NCBI GenBank assembly: GCA_964354375.1
Contig: CAYGZQ010000006.1
Location: 43,512-107,511 of the forward strand
Length of the DNA stretch: 64,000 bases
From: CAYGZQ01 sp964354375 [NCBI: uncultured Planctomycetota bacterium]
GTDB taxonomy: Bacteria > JAJVIF01 > JAPKYR01
Direction: 5' to 3'
A program made the position numbers and the translations under genes. Each line of letters starts with the position of its first letter. Positions within the stretch are counted from its first letter, which is position 1. A model generated the notes under the pieces. The model searched no databases. It was not told the DNA's origin and saw only the letters and a list, made by a program, of their open reading frames with translations. Positions 52,606 through 61,603 of the stretch are shown one piece after another.

Positions 52606-54201
52606 CTATCCGTTGCCCTGTTCATCCAGGGGTCCGAACCATTTCTGCAATTGCTGGGGATCGCCGAGCTCGTTTCTGAACAGGCGAAGCAGCCTTATAA
52701 AATCCTCTTCCGTAACTATGGAATTCTCGAAGGTGGTAGTCGTCTCCCAGTCATCGTGAAGGTCGACGAGGGTCTGGTAATAGCGTCTGAACTCCGCGTG
52801 CACGACCATGAAATCGGGCTGCATCACACCCCACAAGAGCAGGTCGAGTGCGCTCGCACGCTCGTCCGCGGTCTTCAACCGGGGCGCAAGGGTCATGAAT
52901 GCGCCGTTTATCACGACCATTTCCTCGTCGGCAAGCTCAGGCTCGAGTTTGTCTCCCGCCGAAAAGACGAACACATTGAGAGTCGCGCGATAGAGGGCCA
53001 GAAGGTCGAGGGTCGCGCACTCGATTTTGCCCGAGCCGATCGCGCCGACCGCAGCAGCCCTGACCCTTGCCGCGGACTCTTTGTCGTTAAGCCATGTCGA
53101 CAGTGGGGTATTGAGCATTGCTGCAAGTGCGGTGTAGCCAAGCTGCTTGCGCTCGCAGGTCATGTCGCCCGCGAGAGCTTCGGCCAACTGGACGGCGAAC
53201 CGCTCGGACGGAGCGCGTCCGAGAGCGTCGGCGATCACCCAGGCCTCCTCGCCCTCTCCCATCGGACCCTGGGTGAAGCCGGTCATTATGAGCTTGTCTA
53301 TCCCATCCATCTGGTCTGCTTTATATGGGAACATCCCTCCCCCGGCGAAAGCCCTCCAGGCGATGTCCCAGTACATCCATGAATGAAGCCCGGACACCTC
53401 TCCTCCCGCGCGGTACCCGGAGAGCGTCTCCATGATCGGGTCGTACGCCTCTGCCCGTCCGAGCTGGATGCTTCTGAGAGTGTACGCATGGGTGAGCCTT
53501 CCGTCCCAGAAAGACTGGTCGGGAACGAGGTCCTGCAGGTCCTCTATCCGGTCGTCCCAGTCGATGACCTCCTGAACGCCCGGCTTGCCCGAGGCGGCGA
53601 CGGCCATATGAAGCCAGTCGCGCCATTCGGTGTCCTCGTCCACAGGAGCGCTTCCCACGGGGAACTCGCATATTTCGGGTCGATCGGTGTAGGCCTTTCC
53701 CAGGAGAATCAGGATCATCCCCGGAGCTTCGGGCCATTTCCCCAGGACATCCGACATGAACGCCCTGACGTACGCGTTCAGGGGACTGATGCCGTCAACA
53801 ACGAGCACCGCGGCTGCGTCCCGCACGGGGGTGTCGGATATCAATGCGAGGAACTGATCGCGGTCGGGTTGAGTGACGCCCGAGGTCGCCTGCTCGGCGG
53901 CGAACGCCTTGAGGACGGCAAATTGTTCCGCTCCTTCCTTGAGACGCTTTTCGAAGTCGCGATCCACGTTCTGTTTTCCCTGCCAGACCCATGCCGCGTG
54001 AATCATGGGATGATACGAATAGGTCCAGGTCGATGCATCGGGATTGGCGGGATCGTATGGTCCGTACTTCTTGAGGAGGTCCTGGTAGATCGCCTGGACC
54101 TGGCTGCGGAAGTCGGGCTTGATCTCTTCCCTTGGGGGGCAACCTGTCGCGGACAGAAGCAGGATCAGACCGGAGGCGAATATCAACGCTCTATGCATCA
54201 T
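52606..54201 (-). CDS. Helical (HEAT-like) lipoprotein of unknown function
   Basis: A 531-residue lipoprotein (lipobox SATGCPP). The mature protein is mainly helical (FEKRLKEGAEQFAVLKAFAA, LADEEMVVINGAFMTLAPRL) with a HEAT-like segment around ERKQLGYTALAAMLNT and ARVRAAAVGAIGSGKIEC. No catalytic motif. The start is at the ATG pair 54201/54198, behind GGAGAAAATCCT. It is convergent with metG and divergent from the pyrophosphatase gene across a palindrome. Confidence 0.65.
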   Translation of the reverse strand: MMHRALIFASGLILLLSATGCPPREEIKPDFRSQVQAIYQDLLKKYGPYDPANPDASTWTYSYHPMIHAAWVWQGKQNVDRDFEKRLKEGAEQFAVLKAFAAEQATSGVTQPDRDQFLALISDTPVRDAAAVLVVDGISPLNAYVRAFMSDVLGKWPEAPGMILILLGKAYTDRPEICEFPVGSAPVDEDTEWRDWLHMAVAASGKPGVQEVIDWDDRIEDLQDLVPDQSFWDGRLTHAYTLRSIQLGRAEAYDPIMETLSGYRAGGEVSGLHSWMYWDIAWRAFAGGGMFPYKADQMDGIDKLIMTGFTQGPMGEGEEAWVIADALGRAPSERFAVQLAEALAGDMTCERKQLGYTALAAMLNTPLSTWLNDKESAARVRAAAVGAIGSGKIECATLDLLALYRATLNVFVFSAGDKLEPELADEEMVVINGAFMTLAPRLKTADERASALDLLLWGVMQPDFMVVHAEFRRYYQTLVDLHDDWETTTTFENSIVTEEDFIRLLRLFRNELGDPQQLQKWFGPLDEQGNG

Positions 54202-54327
54202 AGGATTTTCTCCGTGGAAAAGCCTGGCGATTGGCACTAGGGTATCACATCCTTTTCTTACGATACACAGGGGCTTTGAAAGGCTCGCGTCAGACCTCAC
54301 CCCCTGGCCCCCCTCTCCACAATCCAG

Positions 54328-54405
54328 ACCTCACCCCCCTTCCCCCCTCTCCATCCGCCGTGGCGGATGGAGAGGGGGGCTAGGGGGTGAGGGGGGGAAC
54401 GGGGG
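54328..54405. repeat. Imperfect palindrome, sibling of the one at 60424
   Basis: A palindrome centred on CATCCGCC/GGCGGATG, with ACCTCACCCCCCTTCCCCCC before and GGGGGGCTAGGGGGTGAGG after. It lies in the 381-bp divergent gap between the HEAT-like lipoprotein and the pyrophosphatase gene; further CCTCACCCCC and GGGGTGAGG tracts flank it. No gene seen. Confidence 0.75.
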
Positions 54406-54582
54406 GTGAGGTGGAGAGTCAAATGCCGGATGCACCCCGATGGTCGCGTGCTTGATTTTTGGACCCCATTTGTGTATCCATTGCGCGTTGTGCATGATCC
54501 GGGGCAGTTTTTCCCCGGCAATTGGTGTTTGCATTCCTCAAAGCTGCACCTTTTACGAATCACGATCTCGAGGGGAGTACCG

Positions 54583-56883
54583 ATGCCACCAACAGAAGTC
54601 ATCTCAGAGCCTATGAACTGGACCTACATGTGGATCATCCTGGGCTGCTCGGTCCTTGGACTGGCAATAGCCTGGATGCTCAAGGGCTGGGTCATGAAGC
54701 AGGAGATGGGCCAGGAAAGCATGAAGAAGATCTCGGATGCGATCCGGGAAGGGGCGGAGGCTTTTCTGAAGAGGCAGAACGCGACGATCATATGGCTGGC
54801 CGCGGTTTTGACCGCGGTGCTGTTCGTGATGTACGCGTTTGTCCGGACGCCGAGGCCTGATTTCGACCCGGTTAAGGACCCGATCATGCTGGGGGCCGCG
54901 ATCGCGGGGTCATTTATCTTCGGGGCGCTGTGCTCGGTGTTCGCAGGATACATCGGCATGTACGTGAGTATCCGGGCGAACATCCGGGTGGCCACGGCGG
55001 CCCTGACAAGCCTCAACAGGGCGTTGCAGATCGCGCTGAGGGGCGGGGCGGTCTCGGGGATATTCGTGGTGGCGGTAAGCCTCCTCGGAGTGGGACTCCT
55101 CTACACGCTGGTCGAGCTGTCCGGGATCACGAAGGCGCAGCACATACCGTTCCTGATTGTCGGTTACGGATTCGGCGCAAGCTTCGTCGCGCTTTTCGCG
55201 CAGCTCGGCGGTGGAATCTACACGAAGGCTGCCGATGTGGGCGCGGACCTGGTGGGCAAAGTTGAGGCGGGAATTCCTGAGGATGACCCGAGGAACCCCG
55301 CGGTAATAGCGGACCTGGTTGGGGACAATGTCGGCGACTGCGCGGGCCGCGGCGCCGACCTGTTCGAATCGACGGCGGCGGAGAACATAGGCGCCATGAT
55401 CCTCGGCGCATCGCTGGCGGTTTCGGCGCACGAGCAGGGCTACGCGTTCGCGGCCGGGATGATCGGCGTGATGATGTTCCCTCTCATCGCCCGAGCGTTC
55501 GGAATCATCGCCGCGATCATCGGAGTCGTAGTAGTGAGCACGCCGGAAGACGGTGATCCCATGGCGGCCCTCAATAAGGGCTACGCAGTCGCGGTTGTCC
55601 TTGCGATGGTCGCGTTCGGCGTAATCACATACTGGCTCCTGAGCGTAAAAGACTACCCACAGGCGTGGTGGCATTTCTTCCTCTGCGGGATCATCGGAGT
55701 GCTGACCAGCGTCGCCTTTGTCTGGATCACGCAGTATTACACGGAGCACAAGTACCGACCGGTGAAAGAGATCGCGGAATCATCCACGACTGGTCCTGCG
55801 ACGAACATAATTTCGGGTATCGCGGTGGGATTCGAGTGCACGGCCATCCCGACGGTGGTGATGGGTGTCGCCATCCTCACGAGCTATTATCTCGGGCGCT
55901 CCGCGTTCCCGGCTGAAGCGATTGAGAAAGGTGTGAACGCCGGGCTGTTCGGGACCGGGGTCGCGACGATGGGAATGCTGGCGACGGCGGCCTACATCCT
56001 GGCCATGGACACGTTCGGACCGATCGCCGACAACGCAGGCGGCATAATCGAGATGAGCAAGCAGCCCATGGAAATCCGCAAGAAGACGGACCGGCTCGAC
56101 GCGGTGGGCAACACGACCAAGGCCCTGACGAAGGGATACGCGATCGGGTCCGCGGCGCTTGCGGCTTTCCTTCTGTTCTCCGCCTACATGGAGGAAGTCG
56201 GAAATTACGCGAAAGGCCAGATCCAGCAGCAGCACCTGGCCTGGCCCGTTGTCGATCTGAGCAAGCCGGAGGTTTTCGTCGGAGGATTGCTTGGCGCAAT
56301 GCTTGTGTTCCTTTTCTCGTCACTGGCAATCCGTGCGGTCGGCAGGACCGCCAAATCGGTTATCGAGGAAGTGCGGCGGCAGTTCGCGAAGCTCCCGCGT
56401 GTAAACGACATCATCCAGTTCACCGACGATTTCAAGCCGGATTACGGCACCTGCGTGGATCTGGTGACCCGGAATGCTCTCAAGGCGATGATCGCGCCGG
56501 GGCTTCTTGCGGTCCTTATGCCCATCACTGTCGGACTTGTCTTCCGCATTTTCATCGTACTCAAGGGCGATCCCCTGATCGCCGCGGAATCGGTCGCGGC
56601 GCTGCTAATGGTCGGGACCATCACGGGAATCCTCATGGCGACCTTCCTGAACAACGGCGGCGGGGCATGGGACAACGCGAAGAAGTACATCGAGGCGGGC
56701 GCGTACGGCGGCAAGTATCTGAAGGACGCACAGGGCAACGAGATCAAGAACCCCACTCACGCTGCCGCGGTAGTGGGAGACACCGTCGGGGATCCGTTCA
56801 AGGACACCGCGGGTCCGAGTCTGCACGTGCTGATCAAGTTGCTCAGCACGGTGACTCTGGTACTCGCGCCATTGTTCATATAG
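54583..56883 (+). CDS. hppA: Membrane-bound proton-translocating pyrophosphatase, K+-independent type
   Basis: A 766-residue polytopic enzyme that couples PPi hydrolysis to ion pumping across the cytoplasmic membrane. Substrate-site motifs: [20 protein letters not shown] and [17 protein letters not shown]-terminal site: [15 protein letters not shown] and [20 protein letters not shown]. Around residue 508 the sequence [16 protein letters not shown] has Lys where K+-dependent enzymes have Ala, the known marker of K+-independent H+-pumping forms. It saves energy in anaerobes. The ATG at 54583 follows GAGGGGAG; about sixteen membrane segments are visible. Confidence 0.95.
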   Translation: MPPTEVISEPMNWTYMWIILGCSVLGLAIAWMLKGWVMKQEMGQESMKKISDAIREGAEAFLKRQNATIIWLAAVLTAVLFVMYAFVRTPRPDFDPVKDPIMLGAAIAGSFIFGALCSVFAGYIGMYVSIRANIRVATAALTSLNRALQIALRGGAVSGIFVVAVSLLGVGLLYTLVELSGITKAQHIPFLIVGYGFGASFVALFAQLGGGIYTKAADVGADLVGKVEAGIPEDDPRNPAVIADLVGDNVGDCAGRGADLFESTAAENIGAMILGASLAVSAHEQGYAFAAGMIGVMMFPLIARAFGIIAAIIGVVVVSTPEDGDPMAALNKGYAVAVVLAMVAFGVITYWLLSVKDYPQAWWHFFLCGIIGVLTSVAFVWITQYYTEHKYRPVKEIAESSTTGPATNIISGIAVGFECTAIPTVVMGVAILTSYYLGRSAFPAEAIEKGVNAGLFGTGVATMGMLATAAYILAMDTFGPIADNAGGIIEMSKQPMEIRKKTDRLDAVGNTTKALTKGYAIGSAALAAFLLFSAYMEEVGNYAKGQIQQQHLAWPVVDLSKPEVFVGGLLGAMLVFLFSSLAIRAVGRTAKSVIEEVRRQFAKLPRVNDIIQFTDDFKPDYGTCVDLVTRNALKAMIAPGLLAVLMPITVGLVFRIFIVLKGDPLIAAESVAALLMVGTITGILMATFLNNGGGAWDNAKKYIEAGAYGGKYLKDAQGNEIKNPTHAAAVVGDTVGDPFKDTAGPSLHVLIKLLSTVTLVLAPLFI

Positions 56884-56902
56884 TTTCTATGTCAGAATGC
56901 AC

Positions 56903-57067
56903 GATGGCTGACGCCCTCGGTTACACCCTTGCTTACGCGCGGGTTTCGGATCGGGGGGTCCATGTCCGAAGCGCGACCGTGAGGGAGCGCGTACCCGACG
57001 GCGTCAGCCCTCGGCGATCCGAAGCGCGACCGTGAGGGAGCGCGTACCCGACGGCGTCAGCCCTCGG
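56903..57067. repeat. Three copies of the GCTGACGCC dispersed repeat, two in tandem
   Basis: TCCGAAGCGCGACCGTGAGG begins two near-identical 50-bp copies at 56965-57014 and 57018-57067 (period 53). A diverged inverted copy lies at 56903-56952 (GATGGCTGACGCCCTCGGTT). A fourth copy is at 3781-3836. Located after the pyrophosphatase gene, with no gene in this 250-bp gap. Confidence 0.75.
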
Positions 57068-57078
57068 AGCAATCGATG

Positions 57079-57103
57079 AAAAAGCCCACCATCTCAGGTG
57101 AGC
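57079..57103 (-). terminator. Intrinsic terminator
   Basis: On the minus strand the 7-bp GCTCACC/GGTGGGC stem with a 6-base loop is followed by TTTTT. It closes the Cys-motif gene ending at 57135. Confidence 0.75.
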
Positions 57104-57134
57104 TTGTTGTTGTCATAATGATGACCGAAAAGGG

Positions 57135-57464
57135 CTAGTTCGACGCGGTGTACGGGTGACCGCTGCGGGTGACCCTGTACCCGCGCTCCACGGTGTCGAC
57201 GTGGTAGTAGTCGAAAGTGCCGAGCTCGAAATAGTCGATCTTGCCGGTGAATTCATTCCTCTTTGCCTTGTAGTGGCATCCGTAGCTGCATGAGAAACCG
57301 ACGATCTTGCCGTCCTTGCTTTCCACACGGACCTGCCCGCACTTGCAGCCGGGGGTCGGGCAGTGGTCGATAAGGAAAAGCTCCCTGAGCTCGGACTTCT
57401 CTTCCTTTCGTGTAATGTCGGCCTTCAGATTCTGTACTGATTCCTTTGAATTCGGCTTCTCCAT
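57135..57464 (-). CDS. Small Cys-motif protein, copy 1 (CPTPGCKCG family)
   Basis: A 109-residue protein whose ATG at 57464 follows GGGAGG. The core CPTPGCKCGQVRVESKDG and IVGFSCSYGCHYKAKRN carries six cysteines and looks like a metal-binding knuckle. The second half is a short beta region (FTGKIDYFELGTFDYYHVDT). The neighbour at 57733-58065 is a paralogue with the same core and order. Function unknown; not a known family to me. Confidence 0.7.
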   Translation of the reverse strand: MEKPNSKESVQNLKADITRKEEKSELRELFLIDHCPTPGCKCGQVRVESKDGKIVGFSCSYGCHYKAKRNEFTGKIDYFELGTFDYYHVDTVERGYRVTRSGHPYTASN

Positions 57465-57732
57465 CTCGATTGCCTCCCTTCCGAAAAACACTCCGGGTTA
57501 CCTCTCGTTTCCTCTTCGTCAGTTCTAAACTAAACTTACACTGTCGACACAGATTCAGAAACATCCACTTGGCGGCGTATTCTTGGGTACCAGTTCACCG
57601 GGGGCTGCCATGCCCACTCGATTCAACCGACACCGGTCGATTTGCCGGTGACGGCCTGTTACCACTTGTTGCCTGCTGGAAGCGTTCCGGGATACCCGGT
57701 TGTTGAGTTTCAGCCCTGCTGACAGCCCTTTT

Positions 57733-58065
57733 TCAGTACCAATCCGTGTAGATTTCCCCCACCGGGTTGAACTTCATGTCACGCACGCTCTCGGGGTCCT
57801 CAAAGCGCGGTTCGAGGAATTTCTCGAGCTTGTAGTAGACGACATCGCCTGTAAACACGTTGCGCTTGGCGGAGAACTCGCAGCCCAACTGACATGAGAA
57901 ACCGACAATGAGCCCATCCTCATACCGGGGGGTCAGTCTTCCGCACTTGCATCCCGGTGTCGGACACATCTCCAATGTGAACTCCTCAAGCTCGCCGGCA
58001 TCGAGACCATCCGCGGTGGTCTGCTTCTTTTTCATGAACTCATCGAAAGTCGGATACTCCTTCAT
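57733..58065 (-). CDS. Small Cys-motif protein, copy 2 (CPTPGCKCG family)
   Basis: A 110-residue protein, start at 58065 behind GGGGGATTAGG. It shares CPTPGCKCGRLTPRYEDG, IVGFSCQLGCEFSAKRNVFT and YYKLEKFLEPRF with copy 1, while the N-terminus (MKEYPTFDEFMKKKQTTADG) differs. Both belong to a likely two-gene family; the 268-bp gap between them holds no other gene. Likely zinc- or Fe-S-binding. Confidence 0.7.
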   Translation of the reverse strand: MKEYPTFDEFMKKKQTTADGLDAGELEEFTLEMCPTPGCKCGRLTPRYEDGLIVGFSCQLGCEFSAKRNVFTGDVVYYKLEKFLEPRFEDPESVRDMKFNPVGEIYTDWY

Positions 58066-58258
58066 CCTAATCCCCCACAAGGTGGCGATTCTCACGCCCC
58101 ACCGTCCTGAGCCTGTCAGGCTATAACCAATCCGCTGACCCTGTTCTCGGGCTGTTTCCTATACTCAATGTATCAGTAATCTCTGATTTGTCAAGACCCC
58201 GGACACAGAATCCCTTAATCGTAATCAAGTGTCCGGGACACTCCATCGGAAAGTCCCT

Positions 58259-60313
58259 TCACCAGTTCCACCCCCACGACGGCGATCCGTCCCACGTGTC
58301 ATCATCGGTAAGTTGAACCGAGTCTTCAGTCTTCCAGGAGAACACAAACAGCTCCGTGTCTCCCGCGGAATCGGCGCTGTAGACAAAGGAGAGACCATCA
58401 GGAGAGAACGAGGGATGCGATTCCGACACGCCGGTGTCCAGGCGGTAGAGAATCTCCTCGGTATCGGGATTCGCGACATAGATGTCGGTTTCGTACTCGG
58501 GATTATGGTCCCTGCTGGACGCGTACACTATCAGGTAGGAGCCGTCGATTTTCACTGGGCTCCAGCTGGGGTTCTCGTCGACGCCGGGAGCATCCAGGAT
58601 CTTGGTGAACTCGCCGGAATCGACATTGTAAATCCAGAGCGATGTCTGCGGGGGGTCGACGATCCACTTTCCGAGGGTCATGGCTATTCGCTTGCCGTCG
58701 GGACTCCATCGGGGATTGCTGACGGTGTCGGGAGCAGTGGCGATGAAGGTTCGGTCGGAGCCGTCATATTTCATCGAGTACAGATCGAAGGTCTGGCCCC
58801 ACTGAGCACCGGAGGCCACGAGCAGATGCTCCCCGTCGGGATGGAAATCCGCCGTGCCGTCGTACACACCTGCCGGCGAGGCGGTCCACGACCCGCCTCC
58901 GATCTCATAGACATCGACCTTGCTGGCGTACGGCGTGGGGCAGAAAGTCAGAAGCATGTGCGTGCCCGCAGGATTTATCCGGGGCTCCATGAAGATCGCG
59001 CCGACACCGACGAACGGTGTAAGCTGCGTTTCCTGCATTGTGTCAAGGTCCAGGAGGAAGACATTCAAGGCGCCGGGAAAGCCATCCGGGTCCGGTGGTC
59101 CGGGCGCGGTGAAAACCATCTCGCCGACAAGCTGGGGCTCCTGGGTGTCCGCGACGGGTATCCAAACAAGCTGGTACATGTGATTGATGTCGCCGAGCCA
59201 GTAGTCATAGGCGGTGTCAACAACCCTGAGGAGAGCCGGATAAGAGCCATGAGCGGTGCCGAGCTCGTTCGTGAGAGGGAACTCGACTGACAAGTAGTAT
59301 CCGTCGGTCCCGATGCTTTCGCAGTCAATCTTGCTTGCGCTCACGGTCCCGTTCCAGAGATCGGGACATTCGAGTAGAGCCGACTCGATATCGGTACAGG
59401 CCTGCATGTCGATCAGGCCAGCCTTTCCGGTGTCGGCACTGCCCACAGTCTCGGTGAGCGTGCCCATTAAACTCCAGCCGATAGAGATCGGCTCGAGAGC
59501 GTTGGCGCTGACGGGAAAATCGGTCAGGATATCGAGCGGTGGATCAACGAGTGGCGGCTCCCAGCTCGCGTCTATCGCGTATCCGAACCTTATCGGTCCG
59601 GGAATGAGCTTGAAATGAAGGACCTGAGAAATCGACCCTCCCGCCGGGAAGTGACGTCTGGGATACTCGGAATATTCGATATAGGGATTCACCGTTGAGG
59701 TGAAATCGCCCGGGGACGCCAGGTTTCCCTGGGAATACTCCAGTATTTTGAATGGGCCGCTTCCGGGGGGAAATTCGAGCGTGTTCCAGAGGCGCGTATA
59801 GCCGTCCGGGACGGCCAGGGTGAAATCGCCCGTCGCCGGATCGGTCAAGCCGGGCGGCACAGGGACACGGGCGTCGAGACTGGGGAAGTAGAGGCTTCCA
59901 TCGCTTATCACGATCGCTCGGACGTCGAATCCTGTGAACCTTTCCAATCCCGGGAAAGGATGCTTCAGGACAATCTCCACCTTGAGCGTCTGGTTCACCT
60001 GGTCGACCTCCAGACCTTGCAGCGTCACACAGTCCTTGCAGGGGTTGACCTCGAGGAACCGTCTGGCGTTCAGGTGGATTTCCGCGCCTCTCATGGGGAC
60101 AAGCTCGAGGGAATCGTGGGTTGCGGGGATGAAACCCAGCCAGAATCCCCACAATTGGTGACCGCCCGATGAGTCGATATGGCGGCTCGCGACATCCGTC
60201 GCCGGAGGAGACGCTGGAACGACCGCATCGTGCGGTCCCGCGCACGCATTGATCATCAGCAACGCAAGTACGATGAACGGCGTCAACCGAACCCTGGTTT
60301 TCAGAAGGACCAT
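58259..60313 (-). CDS. LWG-type lipoprotein with C-terminal PD40/TolB-like propeller
   Basis: A 684-residue lipoprotein (lipobox MINACAG), start behind GGAGGTCGCGGA. The N-terminal half is the recurrent domain in its fullest form (LWGFWLGFIPATHDSLELVP, LNARRFLEVNPCKDCVTLQG, KHPFPGLERFTGFDVRAIVI, YAIDASWEPPLVDPPLDILT). The last 280 residues are TolB/PD40 propeller blades (NPRWSPDGKRIAMTLGK, SHPSFSPDGLSFVYSADSAG, WDGSPSWGW). A surface or periplasmic binding role is likely. Divergent from the small repeat proteins, with a perfect palindrome in the promoter region. Confidence 0.8.
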   Translation of the reverse strand: MVLLKTRVRLTPFIVLALLMINACAGPHDAVVPASPPATDVASRHIDSSGGHQLWGFWLGFIPATHDSLELVPMRGAEIHLNARRFLEVNPCKDCVTLQGLEVDQVNQTLKVEIVLKHPFPGLERFTGFDVRAIVISDGSLYFPSLDARVPVPPGLTDPATGDFTLAVPDGYTRLWNTLEFPPGSGPFKILEYSQGNLASPGDFTSTVNPYIEYSEYPRRHFPAGGSISQVLHFKLIPGPIRFGYAIDASWEPPLVDPPLDILTDFPVSANALEPISIGWSLMGTLTETVGSADTGKAGLIDMQACTDIESALLECPDLWNGTVSASKIDCESIGTDGYYLSVEFPLTNELGTAHGSYPALLRVVDTAYDYWLGDINHMYQLVWIPVADTQEPQLVGEMVFTAPGPPDPDGFPGALNVFLLDLDTMQETQLTPFVGVGAIFMEPRINPAGTHMLLTFCPTPYASKVDVYEIGGGSWTASPAGVYDGTADFHPDGEHLLVASGAQWGQTFDLYSMKYDGSDRTFIATAPDTVSNPRWSPDGKRIAMTLGKWIVDPPQTSLWIYNVDSGEFTKILDAPGVDENPSWSPVKIDGSYLIVYASSRDHNPEYETDIYVANPDTEEILYRLDTGVSESHPSFSPDGLSFVYSADSAGDTELFVFSWKTEDSVQLTDDDTWDGSPSWGWNW

Positions 60314-60423
60314 TCCGCGACCTCCGATGCCTTTCTCAGCGCCGAAATCCCCGACAAAGGCACTCGATGTACAGTTTACATCATAAATCACGAAAGGTGA
60401 ACCTCACCCCTGCGCCCCTCTCC

Positions 60424-60493
60424 ACCTCACCCCCCCTTCCCCCCCTCTCCATCCGCCGCGGCGGATGGAGAGGGGGGGAAGGGGGGGTGAGGT
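60424..60493. repeat. Perfect 70-bp palindrome
   Basis: Two 35-base arms meet at GCCG/CGGC without a spacer; the left arm starts ACCTCACCCCCCCTTCCCCC and ends CTCTCCATCCGCCG, and the right arm is its exact complement. A near copy lies at 54328-54405. It stands in the 397-bp divergent gap before the PD40 lipoprotein and the 15-residue-repeat genes. Confidence 0.9.
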
Positions 60494-60502
60494 CTTGGGT
60501 TT

Positions 60503-60651
60503 CAGGTCACCAGTTGCCATCTTCGCTGGGGTAGCATGCGCCTCCGGCGCATGGTTCTTCTCCGGTTTCCGATCAAGAAAGAACCACGCGCAGGATGCGC
60601 GTGCTACAGTTGCGACGAAGAGCCTGGATTGCAGGTCACCAGTTGCCATCT
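60503..60651. repeat. Inverted-repeat element flanked by 20-bp direct repeats
   Basis: CAGGTCACCAGTTGCCATCT occurs at 60503-60522 and 60632-60651. Between them lies an imperfect inverted repeat with termini GTAGCATGCGC (60531-60541) and GCGCGTGCTAC (60597-60607) and inner GGTTCTT/AGAACC. It contains no coding frame. Confidence 0.65.
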
Positions 60652-60710
60652 GGGCTGGGGCAAAGTACTATCATGTTCGGTCAATTCCCCCGTAAGGAAG
60701 GATGAGCAAG

Positions 60711-61061
60711 ATGAACAATGAGAACGAAATCATGGAAGAGGAGAGCGAATCTCCGGGCGATCTGACGGTGCTTGTCAAGGACGCGGCGGTGAGGACGGTC
60801 GCGGGCGACCTGGTGATGCTGAAAGACTCCGCAGCATTGAGTGCATCCGCGGACTGGGTGCAGATGGAGAGCTCGGCTGCGCTGGTGGTCCAGGCCGAGA
60901 TGGTGGATGCCAACAACTCAACGATTTTCCTTGCCCTGACGCAGAAGCTGGGCGGAGAATGCAGGCCGGTTTTCACGCCTCTGACCGCAGCGGCCTTCGG
61001 AGCCGCTTTCGGCGGGGCTATCATCCTGTTCTCGCTCTTTTTCCGCAGAGGTCGAGGCTAG
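60711..61061 (+). CDS. Membrane-anchored 15-residue-repeat protein, copy 1
   Basis: A 116-residue protein. Residues about 18-75 are four 15-residue repeats (VMLKDSAALSASADW, VQMESSAALVVQAEM and relatives) as in beta-solenoids, and a C-terminal membrane helix follows (FTPLTAAAFGAAFGGAIILF) with a short Arg tail. The ATG at 60711 is chosen for the AAGGAAGG 9 bases earlier. The next gene, 73 bp on, is a paralogue. No function known; such Ser-Ala-Ala repeat proteins occur widely in uncultured bacteria. Confidence 0.65.
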   Translation: MNNENEIMEEESESPGDLTVLVKDAAVRTVAGDLVMLKDSAALSASADWVQMESSAALVVQAEMVDANNSTIFLALTQKLGGECRPVFTPLTAAAFGAAFGGAIILFSLFFRRGRG

Positions 61062-61134
61062 CGACGCGGTTGCGATTGCGACCCGCGCCGTGTAAAATTC
61101 AATTCCCCATCAGGCGGATTGGAGTTGATGAGCG

Positions 61135-61506
61135 ATGACGGGAAGTCCAAACGAATCCGAGGAGAAATGGGCTCCGCCGGTGGAGCCAACCAAATCGGTC
61201 CCGGCCGACATCCCGTCGGCCGATCCCGTGGCGATGGCCCAGGAATGCACGCAGATAGTCGAGGGCGAATTCGTGAAGATGCACCAGTCGGCTGCGTTCA
61301 GCGTGCTTGCGGACGATGCGGAGATGAACGAATCTGCAGCGTTTATCGTAAGGGCCGAGGAAGTCCGGATAGTGGACTCGGTCACATTCATCCTGTCCGC
61401 GGGAGAGGTAAAGGGGAACGTCACAACGATTTTCACACCGCTGACCGCGGCAATTGTGGGCGTCGCGATCATCGCCGGCATGTGGCTGATCCGTCCGCGA
61501 AGGTGA
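61135..61506 (+). CDS. Membrane-anchored 15-residue-repeat protein, copy 2
   Basis: A 123-residue protein with a longer Pro/Glu-rich N-terminus, then three 15-residue repeats (VKMHQSAAFSVLADD, AEMNESAAFIVRAEE, VRIVDSVTFILSAGE), a conserved IFTPLTAAIVG segment and a single C-terminal membrane helix. The ATG follows GGAGTTGATGAG. Same family as the previous gene; probably in one operon with it. Confidence 0.65.
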   Translation: MTGSPNESEEKWAPPVEPTKSVPADIPSADPVAMAQECTQIVEGEFVKMHQSAAFSVLADDAEMNESAAFIVRAEEVRIVDSVTFILSAGEVKGNVTTIFTPLTAAIVGVAIIAGMWLIRPRR

Positions 61507-61603
61507 TTCCCGGCGGCGACTGGTCAGTGTTCCAGCTGGGGAAAAGAAGCCATAATATGCGCTGGAATCCGGAGTTCGCTTGGACTCCGGAGAGGAGGAA
61601 CCC

